Shown here piece by piece: positions 52,444 through 62,029 of a stretch of DNA of 64,000 nt (positions are counted from its first letter, which is position 1; each line of letters begins with the position of its first letter). The stretch lies in assembly GCA_019912425.1 (NCBI GenBank), contig JAIOIU010000029.1, positions 29,794-93,793 of the forward strand. Reading direction: 5' to 3'. The notes under the pieces were generated by a model. That model worked only from the letters and a program-made list of their open reading frames with translations. It did no database searches and was not told the origin of the DNA. A program made the translations under genes and the position numbers. The DNA is from Candidatus Methylomirabilis tolerans. GTDB taxonomy: Bacteria > Methylomirabilota > Methylomirabilia > Methylomirabilales > Methylomirabilaceae.

Positions 52444-54496
52444 GGTCCAACCCGAGCAGGTAGTCGTTTAATTCTCGCTTTTGCCGGTCTTCTACAGTCT
52501 TGAGGCTCTCGATCTCCTTGCGGAGATTCTCAATATCGGTTTCCTGCTGATTGAGCTTACCCACGTAACGGTTATAGAGCTCCGAGTTCTGCGCCAGCTT
52601 CGCCATGTTCTCCCGGATGCGGCCCTGTTCCTGGGTAATGTCTTTGGTCCGTTGCTCTAGTCGGTTACGACCGGCAGCCGTCTGATCGAGACGATCGCGC
52701 AGGGCAATCACCTTCTGGAGCGCCTCCTTCACCTTGGGGCTGACCTGCTTCGCCTGCACGTAGTAACCGATCGTCTCAGGGCCCGAGTCGATCAGCCGAA
52801 CGGTCTGCTGCGCCTGCTTTTCCTCGCGCACGAGTAACCGGGCGCCGCCGCCGGCATTGGTCGTCACTTTAAAGCGATACAGATCGCGTGTCAGCTCGGC
52901 GGGCTCCGCCGGCTTCACAAGCCGCCAGTCCTGGCGGAGGGGGTGCTCAATGAGAACGACCTTCGCCTTCTGATCGCGGTTGTTCACCTGATAACCCTTC
53001 TCCTCGACGTACTTCCTCGTGACCAGCAGTGTCCCCTTGCGAAGGCTGGCCGTAACCACCTCTTCCTTCTCCGGTGTGGCCTGGACGGCCACGTCGGCCT
53101 TCAGATCCAGCGCATAGCTGATAATCCGTTCCTGGCCGGGGGGGAGATCCTCGATCCGAGCGTCACCACCGTAGATCCCGCCGTCGAATACCGTAATCGG
53201 CCCCTGCATCAGGTGCAACACCGTAGAATTCTTCAGCCGAAAGCCGTTCATCGGATACTTGGCATGTACCCGCTCGTTGTAGATGGAGAGTTTGTCGCCC
53301 CTGACCTCCTCATTGACGATCGGCAACAGGGCCGATTGCCGACGCGGAAGCGAGAGTGGCGCGCTGATACTATATTGGAAGAGTTCGCCTGTCTCCATCG
53401 CCTGGGATGTTGATGTCACCCCTTGCTGCAGATCGACCTCAGAGGCGCGCGGAGCCAGCATCGCAGGCGGCATGGCGCGCATCGCCCGCATCCGAGGTGC
53501 GATGCCCATGAGCGTCTGGGCCGTCTCGGCTTCCGCCGGTCTTTCGCTGAGGTCCGCCACCGCTTGTTCGTGCACTTGAGGTCGCAACGATTCGTACAGC
53601 TCGGAGACGACCAGGGGTCGCTTCACGTAGAGCGGTTCGTACAGCTCCATCCTGAACGAGATCGGTCGGCCGGAGATAAGCGACAGCTTTACGTGTTCCC
53701 AATCCTCATCCGAGGTGTTTTCCACGATCGCCCACCCTTGCAGGAACGGCCGACTCGCCTCGGACAGCGACAGTCGATAGCTGGTCTTCCAGACGGGCGT
53801 CTCGACGATATACCCGACTCGAACGCGGCGACGGCCCTTGCCGTCGAACTGTAGCCTGACGGTCTTCTTCTGCACGTCGTGGCTGGAGGCCAGCACCTCA
53901 AGGGCCTGCCGCAACTCGGCATTAAGCTGTTCATTCGCCAGTCGGATGCGTTGGACCTGGGCAAGGGGAAGCGAGCGAAGGCCATCGGCGGTGACGAGGT
54001 TCAGATACTCCACTTCCGTAAACTCCTTCTCGCCGACCTTCTCACGTTTCTTCTCGACCCCCAGGATCGTTCCCTGGATGGGATTCGGCGCGGCGGCCTC
54101 AATCCGCTCGCCCCGGAGTTGCTCGAGCAGTTGGCCCAAGCCTGGACTCGCGGTCAGGTCCACTGCGAAGCTCTTGAGCGCCTTGCTGATCGGATCACGC
54201 GAATCGTACGTCACAGCCGATATCTGTCCCCCGTCGAAATCCTGAATGACCAGGCTCTTGAGTAGATCATTGACGTTATCCACCTTGAAGCGCAACTCGG
54301 CGTCGCCTCGTCCCTCAATCGAACCGTTCCGCTGGAAGTATCCGACACCGCTGGAATACAGCACGACTTCCGAGAGCGGGAGTAAGACCGTCGATCCTGA
54401 CTTCCCGGCTGGTTCGATCGTGGCTCCTGCGGCCGGTGCGACTACGCCGAGCGCCAGGAGCACCACCAGTCCGACCAGGCGTACCATACGACTCAT
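52436..54496 (-). CDS. Exported DUF4139 protein with coiled coil
   Basis: A 686-residue secreted protein. A signal peptide (MSRMVRLVGLVVLLALGVVA, cut near PAAGA) is followed by LPLSEVVLYSSGVGYFQRNG, the DUF4140-like N-terminal motif, and a DUF4139 body with VGYIVETPVWKTSYRLSLSE and VENTSDEDWEHVKLSLISGR. The last 120 residues are heptad-like, forming a coiled coil. Start ATG 54496 has AAGGAG seven bases upstream; the longer frame from 54583 lacks one. Role unknown. Confidence 0.82.
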   Translation of the reverse strand: MSRMVRLVGLVVLLALGVVAPAAGATIEPAGKSGSTVLLPLSEVVLYSSGVGYFQRNGSIEGRGDAELRFKVDNVNDLLKSLVIQDFDGGQISAVTYDSRDPISKALKSFAVDLTASPGLGQLLEQLRGERIEAAAPNPIQGTILGVEKKREKVGEKEFTEVEYLNLVTADGLRSLPLAQVQRIRLANEQLNAELRQALEVLASSHDVQKKTVRLQFDGKGRRRVRVGYIVETPVWKTSYRLSLSEASRPFLQGWAIVENTSDEDWEHVKLSLISGRPISFRMELYEPLYVKRPLVVSELYESLRPQVHEQAVADLSERPAEAETAQTLMGIAPRMRAMRAMPPAMLAPRASEVDLQQGVTSTSQAMETGELFQYSISAPLSLPRRQSALLPIVNEEVRGDKLSIYNERVHAKYPMNGFRLKNSTVLHLMQGPITVFDGGIYGGDARIEDLPPGQERIISYALDLKADVAVQATPEKEEVVTASLRKGTLLVTRKYVEEKGYQVNNRDQKAKVVLIEHPLRQDWRLVKPAEPAELTRDLYRFKVTTNAGGGARLLVREEKQAQQTVRLIDSGPETIGYYVQAKQVSPKVKEALQKVIALRDRLDQTAAGRNRLEQRTKDITQEQGRIRENMAKLAQNSELYNRYVGKLNQQETDIENLRKEIESLKTVEDRQKRELNDYLLGLDLD

Positions 54497-54614
54497 GACT
54501 CGTCTCCTTGTGTGATTCCGTTCCACCCCAGACTTCCTGGACTTCAGGCGAATACTTCGTTGCACTTCCGGGCACATACTCATCGCCCGGATTTCCGTTG
54601 CTGTCCCGTCACCT

Positions 54615-56240
54615 TTAAGCCAGGTCGGGTGGGGGGCGTAAAGCGATCGGGACCTCGATGACCGTCAGCCGGTTTCGCGCGAATGCCTTCTCAACGACCT
54701 GGCCGATCTGTTCGAGCGAATCGACCCGCTCCGCGTCGGCGCCAAATGACTTCGCCAAGGCGACAAAGTCCGGGTTTACAAGCGCTTCGTCGCCAAACAG
54801 TTGGCCCGCCTTTCGCTCGGCATAGTCTACGACACCAAAGGCGTTGTTATTGAAGAGTAAGACGACGATGGCGGCCCGATATTTGACCGCAGTCGCCAGT
54901 TCCTGACAGGAGTACAGAAACCCGCCGTCGCCGCACAGCGCCAGAACCTGACAATCCGGCTTGGCGAGCTTGGCACCGATGGCAGCCGGTAGCCCGAATC
55001 CGATCGTCCCACTTCCCATCGCCCAGAGAAATGTTCTGGGCTCGTGAACCTCAAAGTACCGACGCGCCCAGTATGTCGCCATGGCCGAATCGTTGGCCAG
55101 GATGGCGTCGCCCCTTACCACTCCCCTGAGATCTTCGAGCAGCTTCACTTCAGCGGGATATGTCGCTCTCACACTTTCCAGGACCTGCCGTTTGGCCTTG
55201 ATGACCTCTGACCGCTCAAAGCCTTGCGGACGTGACGGCTGCTTTCCAAGCCTTCCGAGAATAGCCTCTACGGTTATGCGGGCATCGCCTGCCAGCTCAA
55301 CGACATGGCTGCCCTGGATGCTCGGATGGGTCTTGGCAAACTGCTGCTCATCTATATCAATCCTGACCCATCGTGAAGGCAGCCGCAACGACCACTTGCC
55401 GGTTGATCGGTTGCTAAACCGTGTGCCGACCACGATAGTCAGATCGGCCCTTGCAAGGAGCGACTGAACAGGCTCCTCAGTCCCCAGATTGCCAAGGGAT
55501 AGATCATGAGCCTCCGAAAATACCCCTTTCCCTTTGATGCTGGTAAGCACCGGGGCGTTGAGCCGCTCGGCCAGTCGTCCAATCGCTTGGCCAGCCCCTG
55601 AGGCGATTGCGCCGCCTCCCGCATAGATAACAGGCCGCCTCGCGCCTGCAATCAGCTCAACCGCATCTTCCAGCCTCGTTTCGTCAGGCAGCTTTGGCGT
55701 GCACACAACCGGCTGATACAAAAAGGGGGCGGCAGGCTCCGCGTTCAGGACATCCACCGGAACCTCGAGGCCATAGGGTCGCGGTCGTTCATTTTCCATC
55801 CTGGAGAAGATCGTCTGGAGGCTTTGAGGAATGTCTGATGGTGCCATCACGTCATAGCACGCTTCGGCCACATTCGAAATCAGACCGTGCTGATCTTTCA
55901 CCTCGTGGACATCCCCCCAACCCTTGTGCAGATGCGCCCGCTCGATCTGGCTGGAAAGGAGCAGCACCGGCGAGGAGCTGCAATAGGCTTCCTGAATGCC
56001 GACCATCGTGGCGGCAGCACCGGCGCCTGTCCCGGCCAGCACAACCCCGACCTGCCCGGTCACCCTGGCATAGGCATCGGCCATGAAGGCTGCGGACTGC
56101 TCGTTGCGGACCTCAATGAATCGAATGCCTTGTCGTTTGGCGGCGGTGGCCACAGGCGTGATGTGCAGGCCGCGTATCCCGAAGACAAGTTCAACTCCTT
56201 GAGCCTTCAGGCATTCGACAACCGCTTCTGCGCCAGTCAT
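54615..56240 (-). CDS. ThDP-dependent enzyme, acetolactate-synthase-like
   Basis: A 541-residue thiamine-diphosphate enzyme with the three-domain plan of acetolactate synthase. The ThDP glutamate is in VRNEQSAAFMADAYARVTG, the middle domain has PVIYAGGGAIASGAG, and the cofactor motif is CGDGGFLYSCQELATA ... LLFNNNAFG. Real acetolactate synthases sit with a regulatory subunit, which is missing here, so a decarboxylase or lyase on another keto acid is possible. I chose ATG 56240 because GGAGG lies six bases before it. It follows the aminotransferase gene by 170 bases. Confidence 0.8.
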   Translation of the reverse strand: MTGAEAVVECLKAQGVELVFGIRGLHITPVATAAKRQGIRFIEVRNEQSAAFMADAYARVTGQVGVVLAGTGAGAAATMVGIQEAYCSSSPVLLLSSQIERAHLHKGWGDVHEVKDQHGLISNVAEACYDVMAPSDIPQSLQTIFSRMENERPRPYGLEVPVDVLNAEPAAPFLYQPVVCTPKLPDETRLEDAVELIAGARRPVIYAGGGAIASGAGQAIGRLAERLNAPVLTSIKGKGVFSEAHDLSLGNLGTEEPVQSLLARADLTIVVGTRFSNRSTGKWSLRLPSRWVRIDIDEQQFAKTHPSIQGSHVVELAGDARITVEAILGRLGKQPSRPQGFERSEVIKAKRQVLESVRATYPAEVKLLEDLRGVVRGDAILANDSAMATYWARRYFEVHEPRTFLWAMGSGTIGFGLPAAIGAKLAKPDCQVLALCGDGGFLYSCQELATAVKYRAAIVVLLFNNNAFGVVDYAERKAGQLFGDEALVNPDFVALAKSFGADAERVDSLEQIGQVVEKAFARNRLTVIEVPIALRPPPDLA

Positions 56241-56301
56241 CACTATCCTCCATCACCATGAAAGTCCGGACCCGGCACCACGACATACAACCGCCCCCAA
56301 C

Positions 56302-56320
56302 CCCCCTTTAGCAAAGGGGG
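56302..56320. terminator. GC-rich hairpin between the aminotransferase and ThDP genes
   Basis: CCCCCTTT (56302-56309), loop AGC, AAAGGGGG (56313-56320): a perfect eight-base-pair stem, followed on the plus strand by GGGGGGA. It lies in the 170-base gap and may stop or slow transcription from the catabolic operon. Similar hairpins are common dispersed repeats in bacteria. Confidence 0.5.
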
Positions 56321-56410
56321 AATACGGGGGGATTTGACAAATAGGATTTTCTGAGAAAGGTTAGAACCCATCCTATTGCCTTCGCGAACGGCCTCGGGTA
56401 TGGCCACCAC

Positions 56411-57598
56411 CTACTTGATCTGCCTGATGGCGGCATCCAGGATCATAACGGCCCGATCCACATCCTGCGGACTGATAATCAGGGGCGGCATAAACCGGAT
56501 TGTCTGAGGCGGGATCGGGTTCAGTAGCAGGCCCCGTTCGCAGCAGGCCTTGGCCATTGCGAGCGCGATCGGCTTCGTAAACTCCATCGCCAGGAGCAGG
56601 CCGCGGCCCCGAACCTCCTTCACGATATCCCACTCCTCTTGCAAGCCCAGGAGCCGCTCCCGGAAGTAGCTTCCCACCCGTACCGCGTTACCCGGCAGAT
56701 CTTCCTTCATGATAAACCGCAAAACTGCACCGGCTACTGCAGCGCAGAGCGGATTGCCGCCATAGGTGGAGCCGTGATCTCCCGGACCAAAACAGGCGGC
56801 CCGTTCGTTGGCCAGAAACGCAGCGATAGGAACCCCGCCGCCCAACCCCTTGCCTACCGTCATGATGTCCGGCCTGATACCGAAACCCTCGTATGCCCAC
56901 AGGGTCCCGGTTCGACCGCAGCCCGTCTGGACCTCGTCCAGAATGAGCAAAAGGCCCCGCTCGTCGCAGAGCGCTCGAACCTCCTTCAGATAGGTCTCAG
57001 GCGGGACGTTCACCCCGCCCTCGCCCTGGATCGGTTCCAACAGGATCGCACAGGTCCGCTCCCCTACAGCGGCCCGCAGGGCTGCGATGTCGTTGTACGG
57101 GACGTTTCTGAATCCTTCAGGGAGCGGAGTAAAGGGCGCCTGATACTCCGGCTTACCCGTCGCGGCCACCATCGCCAATGTCCGACCATGGAAGCTCTTC
57201 AGGGCTGAGATAACCTCATAGGCGCCATTCAGGTGCAACTTCCCATACTTCCGGGCCAGCTTGACCGCGCCCTCGTTTGCCTCTGCTCCGCTATTGCAGA
57301 AGAAGATCTTGGCTAAACCGCTCGAGGAGATGAGTAGCTCAGCCAACTCAATCTGGGGAATCGTATAGACATCCAGGCTCGCCAGGATAAGGCGCTTTGA
57401 CTGTTCCCGAAGGGCCTCCTGGATAATAGGATGGCAGTGGCCGAGGCTACAGGCAGCCCATCCGGCAATGAAGTCAAGATATTCTTTCCCGGCATCATCC
57501 CAGACCCTCGCCCCCTCCCCGCGCACGAGCGTCACCCCGAGACGCCGGTGACCGGTATCCATGAAGTACCGCTTGTCCAACTCGATCCAATGGCTCAT
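56411..57598 (-). CDS. Acetylornithine/ornithine aminotransferase-family enzyme
   Basis: A 395-residue class III PLP aminotransferase. GVTLVRGEGARVWDDAGKEY, CNSGAEANEGAVKLARKYG, SFHGRTLA, LILDEVQTGCGRTG and MTVGKGLGGGVPIAAF (PLP lysine) are all in order. It is close to ArgD but lies with an amidinohydrolase and an aldehyde dehydrogenase, so a catabolic role on ornithine is as likely as arginine synthesis. Its start overlaps the upstream stop as ATGA. Confidence 0.88.
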   Translation of the reverse strand: MSHWIELDKRYFMDTGHRRLGVTLVRGEGARVWDDAGKEYLDFIAGWAACSLGHCHPIIQEALREQSKRLILASLDVYTIPQIELAELLISSSGLAKIFFCNSGAEANEGAVKLARKYGKLHLNGAYEVISALKSFHGRTLAMVAATGKPEYQAPFTPLPEGFRNVPYNDIAALRAAVGERTCAILLEPIQGEGGVNVPPETYLKEVRALCDERGLLLILDEVQTGCGRTGTLWAYEGFGIRPDIMTVGKGLGGGVPIAAFLANERAACFGPGDHGSTYGGNPLCAAVAGAVLRFIMKEDLPGNAVRVGSYFRERLLGLQEEWDIVKEVRGRGLLLAMEFTKPIALAMAKACCERGLLLNPIPPQTIRFMPPLIISPQDVDRAVMILDAAIRQIK

Positions 57599-58401
57599 AA
57601 TCCATCCCGCTCAAGAAAGAGGGTCAGGCACTTGGGCCCGCCTCCGGCCTTAAGAAACTCCGTCGTCTCGACCTCGTGAACCTGATACCCGGCCTCGCTG
57701 AGCGTCCGAGCCAGATGGGGGCAGCCGGCATTGAGGATCACCGACTGTCCGATGACCAGCGCATTGCAGGCCAACCGTTTGGCCTCTGCCTCCGTCACCG
57801 GGAAGAGCTCTGGGGTCGTCTCTTTCAAAAGCCGCTGCGAGGCTGGGCTGAACGCCTCCGGATAGTACGCTGCCCGGCCTGGCTGGAGCGGACAGAAACA
57901 GGTATCCAGGTGGTAAAACCATGGATCGGTCAGCTCCAGGGAATAAACGTGCAGTCCAAAAAGCTCCGCGAGCAGGTGATGGGCCTGCAGCTCCGAACGA
58001 AAGCGATACCCGGAGAACAGGTCATTCCCGCACAACAGCGCATCCCCCTCCCCCTCAAAGAAGACGGGTTCAGGAAGACAAGTGACCCTGTAATTCCGCT
58101 CTGCAAACCACTGTGTAACATGAGGAACTTCCGCCTCACGCTCATGATATCGGAAACGACTGCTCACGAACAGGCTGTTCATCAGGAGTCCGGCGTTCGC
58201 GGTAAAGCAGAGATCAGGCAACCCCGGAACAGACGGCAGCAACTCCACCCGGACCCCTAATGTTTCAGTGAGCAGTCGATACAACGCCTCCCACTGCCGT
58301 ATGGCGACTGCCCGGTCCGCCTGGCGCCTTCGATCCATCCAAGGATTGATCTCATAGTAGATCCCGTAATGGTCGGGACGACACATCAGCAGCCGGGTCA
58401 T
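57595..58401 (-). CDS. Amidinotransferase/dimethylarginase-family hydrolase
   Basis: A 268-residue pentein-fold protein: LCFTANAGLLMN, FFEGEGDALLCGND, the catalytic DPWFYHLDTCFCPL with its histidine, and a C-terminal cysteine in KAGGGPKCLTLFLE. The family includes dimethylargininase and related arginine or citrulline hydrolases. ATG 58401 starts two bases after the aldehyde dehydrogenase stop. The long frame upstream is a shadow of that gene. Likely substrate: arginine or a methylarginine. Confidence 0.82.
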   Translation of the reverse strand: MTRLLMCRPDHYGIYYEINPWMDRRRQADRAVAIRQWEALYRLLTETLGVRVELLPSVPGLPDLCFTANAGLLMNSLFVSSRFRYHEREAEVPHVTQWFAERNYRVTCLPEPVFFEGEGDALLCGNDLFSGYRFRSELQAHHLLAELFGLHVYSLELTDPWFYHLDTCFCPLQPGRAAYYPEAFSPASQRLLKETTPELFPVTEAEAKRLACNALVIGQSVILNAGCPHLARTLSEAGYQVHEVETTEFLKAGGGPKCLTLFLERDGL

Positions 58402-58403
58402 GG

Positions 58404-59894
58404 CTACACCTCGGTGCTCAGACCTTGCGCCATCCTGATCTCGCGACCATGATTGACCGTCCACGCCACCTTGTGCGTCACGAGATCCAGCAAAGGCCAG
58501 GACGCCGGAACACCCGTCCCGCTCTTCTTCAGTCCGCCGAACGGCAGGTGTACCTCGGCGCCGATGGTGGGCAGATTCCAATACCCAACGCCGAACTCGC
58601 ATTCCTCCCGAAGACGACGGGCGATCCGATAATCTTCGGTGATCACGGAGCAGGCCAGGCCATACTCCACACCGTTGTGGATGGCCACGGCCTCGTCCAG
58701 CGTTTGGAAGGGGATCAGAGCCACGTGGGGTCCAAAGACCTCCTCGTGAAGTACCCGGGCATCTTGCCGATGCGCCATGCGATAGATGAAGGGGCTGAAG
58801 AAGTAGCCGTCCCGATAGGCCCCTTCCTCCAGGCGCCCGCCGTCCAGGAGCACCTCAGCCCCTTCCTGCTTCGCCAGCAGATTATAAGAGCCGACCTTCT
58901 TCATCGCCGCCTCGTTAATGAGCGGGCCCATGAAGACCTGAGGATCGAGGGGATCGCCAATGACAATCCGCCGTGCCATAGCGACAAAGGCCTTCGCGAA
59001 CTCCTCCATCCGACTCTCATGGATGATGAGGCGAGAGGCCGAGGTACAGCGCTGGCCGGTCGTCTTAAAGGCGCTGAGAATCGCGGCCCGGACGGCCAGA
59101 TCAAGGTCGGCGTCCTGGCAGACGATCATCGCATTCTTCCCGCCCATCTCGCAGGCATACATCTTCCGATAGTCCTTGACGCACGCCTCCTTGATCCGTG
59201 ATCCTACCTCATATGAGCCGGTAAAGAGGACGACCTCGACGTCGGGATGGGTCACCAGAGGCCACCCAGCATCCCCTCCGGTGCCCTGGACGAGGTTCAG
59301 AACACCAGGCGGAAGCTCGGCCCGTTCAAAGCACTCAACGATCTTCTCCCCCACCAACGGGGTGTTCCCGGACGGTTTGAAGACCACCGTATTCCCTTCG
59401 AGCAAGGCCGGGGTGATCAGCCAGATGGGAATCGCGAAGGGGAAATTCCAGGGACTGATCACCGTCACCACCCCTTTCGGCTTGCGGAACATATACGCGT
59501 CCTTCTCGGCAAGCTCCGAGGGAAGGGCCTGACCGGAAGGGAGCCGCGCGTGGCCGAACATATACTGCGCCATATGGATCCCTTCAACGACATCGGCTTT
59601 GGCCTCGTTATACGCCTTGCCGGCCTCCGATGCCACAAGGCGTGTGATCTCGTCGGCTTGGGCTTTGATTGCTTCGACAAATCGCTCGAGATACTCCCCC
59701 CTTTTTATTCGCGACAGCGCCCGCCAGCCGGCAAAAGCCGTCTTCGCGGCCACAACCGCCTGCTCCGTATCCTCCCGATTCGACAAGGCCACAGTCCCGA
59801 GCACCTGACCAAATCTGGCGGGATTACGACTTTCAAATCTGGCTCCTCCGACCGCCTCTACCCATCTCCCTGCGATATAGTTCTTCCCGTCCAT
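58404..59894 (-). CDS. NAD(P)-dependent aldehyde dehydrogenase
   Basis: A 496-residue aldehyde dehydrogenase. The catalytic residues are E249 in ACEMGGKN and C283 in TTGQRCTSAS; ISPWNFPFAIPIWLI and FTGSYEVGSRI mark the cofactor fold. In this operon the probable substrate is glutamate semialdehyde from ornithine transamination, or an aminoadipate semialdehyde. GGAGG lies nine bases before ATG 59894. First gene of the operon. Confidence 0.9.
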   Translation of the reverse strand: MDGKNYIAGRWVEAVGGARFESRNPARFGQVLGTVALSNREDTEQAVVAAKTAFAGWRALSRIKRGEYLERFVEAIKAQADEITRLVASEAGKAYNEAKADVVEGIHMAQYMFGHARLPSGQALPSELAEKDAYMFRKPKGVVTVISPWNFPFAIPIWLITPALLEGNTVVFKPSGNTPLVGEKIVECFERAELPPGVLNLVQGTGGDAGWPLVTHPDVEVVLFTGSYEVGSRIKEACVKDYRKMYACEMGGKNAMIVCQDADLDLAVRAAILSAFKTTGQRCTSASRLIIHESRMEEFAKAFVAMARRIVIGDPLDPQVFMGPLINEAAMKKVGSYNLLAKQEGAEVLLDGGRLEEGAYRDGYFFSPFIYRMAHRQDARVLHEEVFGPHVALIPFQTLDEAVAIHNGVEYGLACSVITEDYRIARRLREECEFGVGYWNLPTIGAEVHLPFGGLKKSGTGVPASWPLLDLVTHKVAWTVNHGREIRMAQGLSTEV

Positions 59895-60381
59895 CGGCCT
59901 ACCTCCTCAAAACAATAAGAGCAGGTCGCCTCACGGCTTCCTGCTCTTGGTATTGTATTGGGTTTCTCACCCCCACCACTACTGACTAAGCCCTTACACC
60001 GCCCACCACCCGGTGCCGCCCCCAGTCACAGTCAAGATCCGGCATGCACACTCATAATTTAGCGCGAAGGGCAACCGGGGGCAAGCTGTTTTCCCGCGAC
60101 CAGAGTGGTGATGGAGCGACTTCGCGGCCGATGGGCTTTTACCTTCGATGAGCACTTCACGCACTATGGATTCAAACGACTTTCACTCTAAAACTACTTC
60201 AGTGAGATAGTGACCATGTGACTCGTCCCATCATCCAGCGTGGTCTGAACGCGATACGTCCCCTGGCTAACATCCGCCGCTCTGGCCTCCCTGTCCTCTA
60301 TGCCGCCTGCGGTCGGTCCGAACGTGTGAATTCAGCGGCTACCGAAGGCAATCCGCTGGAACGAAGGGTTCGGCGTCAACT
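59895..60381. other. Gene-poor stretch with a truncated coding fragment
   Basis: About 490 bases without an intact gene. On the minus strand, 60310-60194 encodes a fragment reading REARAADVSQGTYRVQTTLD and then DGTSHMVTISLK before TAG, with no start. It looks like the tail of an exported beta-rich protein. The rest shows nothing I can support. It separates core genes from the accessory end of the window. Confidence 0.4.
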
Positions 60382-61071
60382 TCATTGGATGTGATCGCTC
60401 TTCTCCAAGTTGTGCCTGGCGCAGAGCAACTGCACATTGGCAGCGGTCATGGACGTGCCGCCCTTTGCGAACGGGAGAATGTGATCAAAGTGTAGCTCGT
60501 CGACGGCGCCACAAACAGAGCACTTGGCTCCGTCGCGTTTCCAGACTTCGAGCTTGACGTGCGTAGGGACGATGCGCCGTCGCTGTGCGTTTGCGTGAAC
60601 GGGTTGCTCGAAGTCTTCATCCCCCTCGACGGCGACCAACTTGAACTTGCACACCGTTCGGAACTCGTCGCGTTCGGTCCAAGCATCCACGAGGTGGAAG
60701 ACACCGTTGTACGACCAGATTCCCGGGCGAATCTTTTCGTATACCCGCACTCGCTCAGGCGGCCGACTTCCGCCTTTGGTGGCATGCGCCGCTGAGGCGA
60801 ACTTTCCATTCTGTGTGGGTCCGCCGCTGGGGTACGTCAGCGGCTGATCTACGACCTTCGGATTGGGGCATGAAACACCCTTGGGCATATCGTGGCCTTC
60901 GTAGACCAACGTGGTTCCAGAGTCTTCCAGCCGATCGCGATACGGTGCATTTGGGCGGACAGACATCAGGATCACCGAATGGTTGCCGCCCAGGCCGAAG
61001 TTCATGCCTTGTTGCAGACTCGTGCGCTCACGCTGGCACATTTCGATGTAAGAAATGATGTTGTCGCTCAC
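60382..61071 (-). CDS. SRA-HNH modification-dependent restriction endonuclease
   Basis: A 229-residue two-domain protein. Residues about 20-150 form an SRA/YDG domain (FGLGGNHSVILMSVRPNAPY; TTLVYEGHDMPKG; PPERVRVYEKIRPGIWSYNG), which flips out methylated cytosine. Residues about 170-229 are an HNH nuclease (KCSVCGAVDELHFDHILPFA, then AANVQLLCARHN). This combination cuts DNA with 5-methyl- or hydroxymethylcytosine, so it would act against modified phage or foreign DNA. I chose GTG 61071 (MSDNIISYIEM) with AAGG five bases upstream; the longer frame to 61137 reads through an attC-like half site. Confidence 0.85.
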   Translation of the reverse strand: MSDNIISYIEMCQRERTSLQQGMNFGLGGNHSVILMSVRPNAPYRDRLEDSGTTLVYEGHDMPKGVSCPNPKVVDQPLTYPSGGPTQNGKFASAAHATKGGSRPPERVRVYEKIRPGIWSYNGVFHLVDAWTERDEFRTVCKFKLVAVEGDEDFEQPVHANAQRRRIVPTHVKLEVWKRDGAKCSVCGAVDELHFDHILPFAKGGTSMTAANVQLLCARHNLEKSDHIQ

Positions 61072-61089
61072 AGTGCCTTTTTTGACGCC

Positions 61090-61105
61090 GAATGAATTGT
61101 TAGGC
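61090..61105 (-). other. attC-like half site
   Basis: On the minus strand GCCTAACAATTCATTC closely resembles the 5' half of class-1-type attC sites. The matching second half (ending GTTRRRY) is absent; the SRA-HNH gene begins instead. It lies after the methyltransferase gene, where a cassette attC would be expected. Confidence 0.45.
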
Positions 61106-61241
61106 CTGCCTGAGACAGATCTTTCTGTTGATTGCACGGATAACTAGACCATAAGAAATGAATTCAGGCGCAATCACATCTCGGCGAGCCACCAACTGTT
61201 GCGCGGCACAGCCGTTGACGATCCGCCGGATGCGCCAATGC

Positions 61242-61988
61242 TCACCGCGGCATCAGCGCGAACACACCCCAGCCCAGGTATTCACGCGTGTAAGCGGCGT
61301 AGCGCTCGGGTTCCGAGGTGAGTTTGGCTCGAACATCTTTGGCGAACTCGTCGTCGGGATTGGCTTCAAGCCATCGGCGCATGGTGAGCCATTTGGCCGC
61401 CTCGTATCTATCCCAGCCGTCTTGGTCAGCCAGAACCATTTCAACGACGTCGTAGCCAAGGTGGCCAAAAGACGCGAGAAGTTCTGGAAGCATGAGAAAG
61501 TCGGAGATTGAGTTGGCAAGACACCCCTTGGCAACATCTTCCGTCGGCGGTAACTGCCGCCAGTAGGGCTCGCCGATGAGGATGATCCCTCCGGTGCGCA
61601 AGCTCCGCGCCAGAAGCTCTATAGTGCCGGCGACTCCCCCGGCGATCCAAGTGGCCCCGACACAGGCTGCCACACTGGCCTTCTCGTCAGAGACATAGCC
61701 GGCAGCATCGCCATGGATGAACGTGACTTGATCGGCGACGCCGAGTTCTTCAGCACGGAGTTTCGCTTGCTCGGTGAACAACTGGCTCATGTCGATGCCG
61801 GTGCCGATGACGCCGTGATCGCGTGCCCAGGTGCACAGCATCTCCCCCGAACCGCTGCCGAGGTCGAGCACGCGGGTGCCTGACTCCAGGCGCAGCGCCG
61901 CGCCGAGAGTGGCGAGCTTTTCGGGAGTAATCGGGTTGTGGATGCGGTGAGCACTTTCAGTGATGTTGAATATTCGTGGGATGTCCAC
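61242..61988 (-). CDS. Class I SAM-dependent methyltransferase
   Basis: A 248-residue methyltransferase: TRVLDLGSGSGEMLCTWARD is motif I with the following helix, GIDMSQLFTEQAKLRAEELG is motif II, and GGIILIGEPYW follows motif IV. Substrate is unknown; the family is a broad small-molecule group and it does not look like a DNA methylase. GTG 61988 starts 42 bases after the attC-like site, as in a gene cassette, with a weak ribosome site. Confidence 0.85.
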   Translation of the reverse strand: MDIPRIFNITESAHRIHNPITPEKLATLGAALRLESGTRVLDLGSGSGEMLCTWARDHGVIGTGIDMSQLFTEQAKLRAEELGVADQVTFIHGDAAGYVSDEKASVAACVGATWIAGGVAGTIELLARSLRTGGIILIGEPYWRQLPPTEDVAKGCLANSISDFLMLPELLASFGHLGYDVVEMVLADQDGWDRYEAAKWLTMRRWLEANPDDEFAKDVRAKLTSEPERYAAYTREYLGWGVFALMPR

Positions 61989-62029
61989 TGTGGAAAATGT
62001 CCTTACGGGTGTGAATAGGTTCGGTCAGA

